Positions 5,746 to 8,804 of a DNA stretch of 8,804 nt are shown piece by piece. The stretch is from an uncultured Fretibacterium sp. GTDB lineage: Bacteria; Synergistota; Synergistia; Synergistales; Aminobacteriaceae. The stretch lies in assembly GCA_937915755.1 (NCBI GenBank), contig CALGGR010000114.1:1-8804 (forward strand), in the 5' to 3' direction. The position numbers and the translations under genes were made by a program. Within the stretch, counting starts at the first letter, position 1. Each line of letters begins with the position of its first letter. Under the pieces are notes generated by a model. The model was not told where the DNA came from, made no database searches, and saw nothing but the letters and a program-made list of their open reading frames with translations.

Positions 5746-6552
5746 ATGGACACAACGCACATTCCAAAATTCAATGAACTCATGATGCCGGTCTTCAGAG
5801 TCCTGAAAGCTCTCGGCGGCTCTGGGAAGAACGATGAAATCCTAAATCGCGTCATCGCTCTTTTGAACCTGCCTGACAATGTCGTCGACGCTTTGCACGG
5901 CGAGCAGCAAGGCATGACTGAACTGGCTTATCGCATCGGTTGGGCTAAATCTTATATGAAGAAATTTGGGATTCTCAATAACAGCGAGCGCGGCGTGTGG
6001 TCCATCACTCCAGCCTATCACAATGTGGACACCATTGACGAAAAAGAAATTGTCAAGAAATACAAGCCCGCTTCAGAGACTGTTCCTGAAGAAAGCGCTC
6101 CTTGGCGCAAACGCGTCGCTGAAATTCTTCTGAATATGGATCCGTTCGGTTTTGAGCGCCTGACACAGATGCTGCTCAGAGAGTGCGCTTTTCTCGATGT
6201 CCAGGTCACTAAGAAGTCCGGCGATGGCGGCATTGACGGCATCGGCAGACTGGCTATCAACGGCTTTTTCAGTTTCCATGTCGCTTTTCAATGCAAAAGA
6301 TACAGAGGCTCGGTCGGCGCTAGCGAGGTTCGGGATTTCCGCGGGTCGCTTCCTGCTAATATCGAGAAGGGTGTCATGATCACCACCGGCACTTTCTCAA
6401 GGGCCGCACGCGATGAAGCGTCATGCCCTGGCAAGAAGCAGATAGACTTGATTGACGGCGAAGCGTTTATCGATAAGCTCGCTGAGTCTGGACTCGGCCT
6501 GAAACCAGCGAAAGCATTTGATGTTGACGAGGAATTTTTTCTAAATGTTTAA
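5746..6552 (+). CDS. mrr: Mrr-family type IV restriction endonuclease
   Basis: Mrr proteins cut DNA carrying foreign methylation. The reading of 268 aa from ATG 5746 (MDTTHIPKFNELMMPVFRVL) matches the usual Mrr N-terminus. An earlier in-frame ATG at 5683 would add 21 residues without family resemblance and overlap the regulator gene. Neither start has a clear ribosome site, so 5683 remains possible through coupling. Residues about 5-95 form the winged-helix Mrr_N domain, ending in WSITPAYH. Residues about 130-250 form the PD-(D/E)XK catalytic domain: FGFERLTQMLL supplies the early Glu, GDGGIDG (159-165) the catalytic Asp, and FQCKRYRG the Q-x-K pair (Q182, K184). GVMITTGTFSRAARDEA is the conserved following strand-turn-helix. 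All catalytic residues are present, so it should be active. G+C is visibly higher than in the Septu-like genes. Confidence 0.9.
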   Translation: MDTTHIPKFNELMMPVFRVLKALGGSGKNDEILNRVIALLNLPDNVVDALHGEQQGMTELAYRIGWAKSYMKKFGILNNSERGVWSITPAYHNVDTIDEKEIVKKYKPASETVPEESAPWRKRVAEILLNMDPFGFERLTQMLLRECAFLDVQVTKKSGDGGIDGIGRLAINGFFSFHVAFQCKRYRGSVGASEVRDFRGSLPANIEKGVMITTGTFSRAARDEASCPGKKQIDLIDGEAFIDKLAESGLGLKPAKAFDVDEEFFLNV

Positions 6553-6558
6553 GAGGAT

Positions 6559-6563
6559 AGAGG
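6559..6563 (+). promoter_or_regulatory. Ribosome binding site of the 510-aa membrane protein
   Basis: AGAGG stands seven bases before ATG 6571, in the 18-base gap behind the Mrr-type gene. It supports the chosen start and continuous transcription with the nuclease gene. Confidence 0.6.
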
Positions 6564-6570
6564 TACTATC

Positions 6571-8103
6571 ATGAATAATTTAGTAGAAAAACTGAAACAA
6601 TTTCCAAATCCTATGAAGGGTAAGAAAGAGATCGAAGCGTTAGCTCCTTATCTACAGAGAACTGATGAAAACATCATCGCGTCTCTATGTGGAAATGGAC
6701 CGTATGATTCTAAAAGAGTCTGCTGGTTTGTGCTGACAAACCACAATGTGTTCATGGTGCTGAAAGCATCCATGATGGGTGCTCCGTCAGTTATCGCATT
6801 ACCGTTGAAAGACATTGACTCAGCAGTTGAAAATAGGGGCATGCTACTTTCTCAACTTGTATTGACATCAAAAGGCGTTCATTACACCTTGCGCAACGCG
6901 GTTAAGGCTCAAACTAAGAGCTTCGTTGAATATTTCAACCAAAGAAAAGTTGAACTAATGCAGCAACCTAACGCACAGGTGGCGGAAAAAACAGTGCTCG
7001 AAACATCGGTATCATCTGCACAAGTCATAGATGAGCCCACCCAGCAACAGGCTACGGATGAACAGCACACATCGGAAAAGCAACTTACCGCGGAAGAACA
7101 ACCTGTCGTGGTAAAAGGAAAAGCAGAGAAGAAAAAGACCGGCTGTATGACAAGGATACTCCAGTTTATTCTTTTGCTCTTCATTCTCGGGACGATTGGA
7201 AATCTGTTTTCTGATGACAAGGATAGCGTTCAAAAGACTGCTTCTCCATCTACTACAAACAGCAGCTCCAATAAGGTCTATGATTACCAAATCATCAGCG
7301 AAGAACACAATAAGCTCGGAGGTGCAAAACGTTTTACCTATGAAATTTCTGTCCCTCTCGGTCTCTCCAAAGATGAATTAACACAGCTTCTAACAAACGC
7401 TGCCTGGACCTTGCAAAAGAAAAAAGGAGCATCAGGAATATGGATTTTCGCCTACAGAGAAGATGACAAGAACAGAAGTGGCGGCTTTTCTGCAGGACGT
7501 TGTGTATTGGCTCCTGACGGCGATTGGGCAAAAGCTGTAACGTCTAGATCAAACTTACAGGTTAAGGTCGACATTGCAGAAGCATATACATACAGCGAGC
7601 AATCATTTGAAGCGGGCACTAAGCTGTTTGTAAAAGACGATGCTACGCTCCGCAACGATAGCGGGAAAGAAATCGCTACAGTGAAAAAAGGTGCTGAAGT
7701 CACTGTACTAGAGCACAAAAGGTCCTTTGTTATTACTACTGCAATCGAAGACTACAAAGTTGCAATAGGTGAAACAAAAGGCTGGCTCTACGAGTATGAT
7801 TTGACGACCGTAACACCAGAGGGAAAGCCCAAGAACGAAAAAGAGGCCGTTGTTCCTATCAAAAAGTCCCCGCTGGAACAAAAGCGAGAGTGGGTTGAAG
7901 ACAATGTGATTGGGGCTTTGCCATGGAAATGGAATCGTCAAAAAATGGTGAAGAACCTCGGTAAATATGAGAAGTTCAATCCTGATTCAGGTAATCCCAA
8001 AGTCTTACAGATGTTCTACTTCAAGAGTGTTGATATGACGTTTATGGTCAATCTTTTGAAAAACGAAATTGTAACTTATAGTTACGGGAGGACTACACGT
8101 TAG
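6571..8103 (+). CDS. Membrane-anchored protein with PH-like N-terminus and SH3-like segment
   Basis: The 510-aa protein matches no family I can name with confidence. Residues about 1-130 look like a bacterial PH-like domain: CWFVLTNHNVFMVLKAS, then IALPLKDIDSAVENRG and LVLTSKGVHYTLRN. Residues about 135-185 are a Gln/Glu/Thr-rich linker. A single hydrophobic helix lies at about 195-213 after a basic KKKTGCMTR stretch, so the N-terminal part is probably cytoplasmic and the rest outside the membrane. Residues about 230-340 include VPLGLSKDELTQLL and GIWIFAYRED, resembling a domain of unknown function found in other envelope proteins. Residues about 345-415 are SH3-like (GTKLFVKDDATLRNDSGKEI, then VKKGAEVTVLE and GWLYEYDL). 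A conserved-looking tail ends in TYSYGRTTR. It lies 18 bases behind the Mrr gene and six before the secreted protein gene. Whether it serves defence or is a separate envelope gene is unknown. Confidence 0.68.
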   Translation: MNNLVEKLKQFPNPMKGKKEIEALAPYLQRTDENIIASLCGNGPYDSKRVCWFVLTNHNVFMVLKASMMGAPSVIALPLKDIDSAVENRGMLLSQLVLTSKGVHYTLRNAVKAQTKSFVEYFNQRKVELMQQPNAQVAEKTVLETSVSSAQVIDEPTQQQATDEQHTSEKQLTAEEQPVVVKGKAEKKKTGCMTRILQFILLLFILGTIGNLFSDDKDSVQKTASPSTTNSSSNKVYDYQIISEEHNKLGGAKRFTYEISVPLGLSKDELTQLLTNAAWTLQKKKGASGIWIFAYREDDKNRSGGFSAGRCVLAPDGDWAKAVTSRSNLQVKVDIAEAYTYSEQSFEAGTKLFVKDDATLRNDSGKEIATVKKGAEVTVLEHKRSFVITTAIEDYKVAIGETKGWLYEYDLTTVTPEGKPKNEKEAVVPIKKSPLEQKREWVEDNVIGALPWKWNRQKMVKNLGKYEKFNPDSGNPKVLQMFYFKSVDMTFMVNLLKNEIVTYSYGRTTR

Positions 8104-8109
8104 TTTTCA

Positions 8110-8391
8110 ATGAAAAGAATAATACTTGTGTTCGCGTTGCTTGTGCTCACGTTGTCAGGCGCTTATGCCGCTCAAAAGTTCACGCTCACTGTGCCTAAGG
8201 GCGCTCAGAATGTGAAGCGACACTTCGACGAGAATGGGAATGAGCATGCTTCATACACTTTAGGGAAAAACAAAGTCGCTGTTGAGTGCACTAGAATCGT
8301 TCTCAGGATACCCAGCAAAGATTCCGTATCAGAGGATAAAGGCGCAGAGGACAGAGAAGCGGAAGACAGAGAAGCTGGAGACAGGCAGTGA
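8110..8391 (+). CDS. Small secreted protein of unknown function
   Basis: This 93-aa protein has a clear signal peptide: MKRII, a hydrophobic core VFALLVLTLSG, and an AYA cleavage site at 18-20. The mature part is about 73 aa. It contains KFTLTVPKGAQNVKRHF, then DENGNEHASYTLGKNKVAVE, probably a short beta-rich unit, and a very acidic and basic tail built from three five-residue repeats. It starts six bases after the stop of the membrane protein, with no evident ribosome site, so it probably depends on coupling to that gene. No family is recognised. Its export fits a partnership with the outer part of the preceding membrane protein, which is inference. Confidence 0.6.
   Translation: MKRIILVFALLVLTLSGAYAAQKFTLTVPKGAQNVKRHFDENGNEHASYTLGKNKVAVECTRIVLRIPSKDSVSEDKGAEDREAEDREAGDRQ
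8344..8388 (+). repeat. Three tandem 15-base repeats at the end of the secreted protein gene
   Basis: Units at 8344-8358, 8359-8373 and 8374-8388 encode AEDRE, AEDRE and AGDRQ. They are in frame, so slippage would change tail length without breaking the frame. The first two units differ at only two bases; the third has drifted. Confidence 0.7.
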
Positions 8392-8423
8392 TAGTGCTGT
8401 TTCCGTTTTAGTTTTATTCAATG

Positions 8424-8461
8424 TCCTAAGTCTTCTACTGGTTCCTCAGTCTCCTACTGGT
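8424..8461. repeat. Two tandem 19-base repeats between convergent genes
   Basis: Bases 8424-8442 and 8443-8461 are adjacent copies that differ at two of 19 positions, both ending in CTACTGGT. They sit in the 78-base gap between the secreted protein gene and the convergent solute-binding protein gene. Function is unknown; a duplicated remnant is the simplest reading. Confidence 0.6.
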
Positions 8462-8469
8462 CGTGTTGA

Positions 8470-8804
8470 TTACTGTTCCGCCAGCGGGGACGAGGCCAGA
8501 ACAATATACGAGAGTTTCCCAGCTAGATAAGGTTCTGTAATAACAGTGCCTTCAGGTTGATCCTCTATGTCAGCTTTTTCTCTATTATTGAAGTTGCCGT
8601 TTTCAGACCAGAAAACTATGTCTGCAGCTCCAGACGCTAATGCCGCAGTTCGCGCTTCGCTATCTACGGAAATGAACTCGACATTTAGGCCAAGTCGCTT
8701 TGCAATCTCCGACACAATAGCTGTGTTGAAACCTATGGGGTTACCAGATTCAGAGAAGTAATCCATTGGCGGACGGTCACCTGTAAGCGCGACCTTTACT
8801 ACTG
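8470..8804 (-). CDS. Family 3 extracellular solute-binding protein, C-terminal part (5' partial)
   Basis: The minus-strand frame is open to the window edge (first complete codon 8802-8800), so the gene begins to the right. The visible 110 residues resemble the first lobe of a periplasmic amino-acid-type binding protein: VKVALTGDRPPMDYFSE, then NPIGFNTAIVSEIAKRLGL, VEFISVDSEARTAALASG, AADIVFWSE and VITEPYLAGKLSYIVL, ending soon after. A normal family member would continue for over 100 residues after the EPY motif. Either this is a tandem or permuted protein whose last unit is a single half-domain, which I believe occurs in some anaerobes, or the gene is truncated. The ATG at 8766 is internal to the motif-bearing region and is not the start. 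Its role would be capture of a small polar substrate for an ABC transporter, or a sensor domain. It converges on the defence operon and is probably unrelated to it. Confidence 0.75.
   Translation of the reverse strand, partial: VVKVALTGDRPPMDYFSESGNPIGFNTAIVSEIAKRLGLNVEFISVDSEARTAALASGAADIVFWSENGNFNNREKADIEDQPEGTVITEPYLAGKLSYIVLASSPLAEQ

Noticed and set aside
8424..8461. CRISPR-like array
   Set aside because: The two 19-base copies are directly adjacent with no spacer and there are only two.
8389..8472. Frameshifted second lobe of the solute-binding protein after 8470
   Set aside because: The minus-strand sequence beyond the stop shows no binding-protein motif in any frame before it meets the secreted protein gene.
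8282..8530. 82-codon frame overlapping the secreted protein gene and the gap beyond
   Set aside because: It is out of frame with the signal-peptide gene, shows no motif, and runs into the convergent binding-protein gene.

Overview
The window is about 8.8 kb of bacterial chromosome that reads as part of a defence island. Base composition is uneven: A+T-rich stretches sit in the variable parts of hsdS, the Septu-like pair and the DUF4062-like gene, while the conserved part of hsdS, the TIM-barrel gene and the Mrr-type gene are richer in G+C. The extracellular solute-binding protein tail at the right edge and the style of the HsdS conserved region resemble anaerobes of the Synergistota or Negativicutes type. 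That placement is an impression from family resemblance, held with low confidence.

Left block, + strand (1-3352). The 3' part of a type I restriction-modification specificity gene (hsdS, start outside the window) is followed after one base by an ABC/OLD-like ATPase gene and, four bases later, by an HNH-nuclease gene of the TIGR02646/PtuB type. The last two form a Septu-like (PtuA-PtuB) anti-phage pair, apparently transcribed with the type I system. No reverse transcriptase is present in the window, so a retron assignment is not supported.

Middle block, - strand (3475-5227). A stand-alone DUF4062-type protein of about 226 aa has its own good promoter and probably a TTG start. It converges on the Septu pair. 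Upstream of it is a sugar-phosphate isomerase/epimerase-like TIM-barrel gene. The TIM-barrel leader contains an 11-bp hairpin followed by a U-run, which is fully paired only in the minus-strand RNA.

Right block, + strand (5385-8391). A strong sigma70-type promoter drives a small ribbon-helix-helix protein, a Mrr-family type IV restriction endonuclease, a 510-aa membrane-anchored protein (PH-like N-terminus, one TM helix, SH3-like segment) and a small secreted protein. These are closely spaced and look like one operon. A restriction nuclease preceded by its own likely repressor and followed by envelope proteins is the least familiar arrangement here.

Right edge, - strand (8470-8804). This is the C-terminal end of a family 3 solute-binding protein.

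Three or four defence-type units (type I R-M, Septu, DUF4062, Mrr) lie within 6.6 kb. I found no tRNA, rRNA, CRISPR array, transposase or integrase. No gene-free stretch exceeds 300 bases; the longest, 4180-4414, holds the DUF4062 promoter and nothing else I can support.
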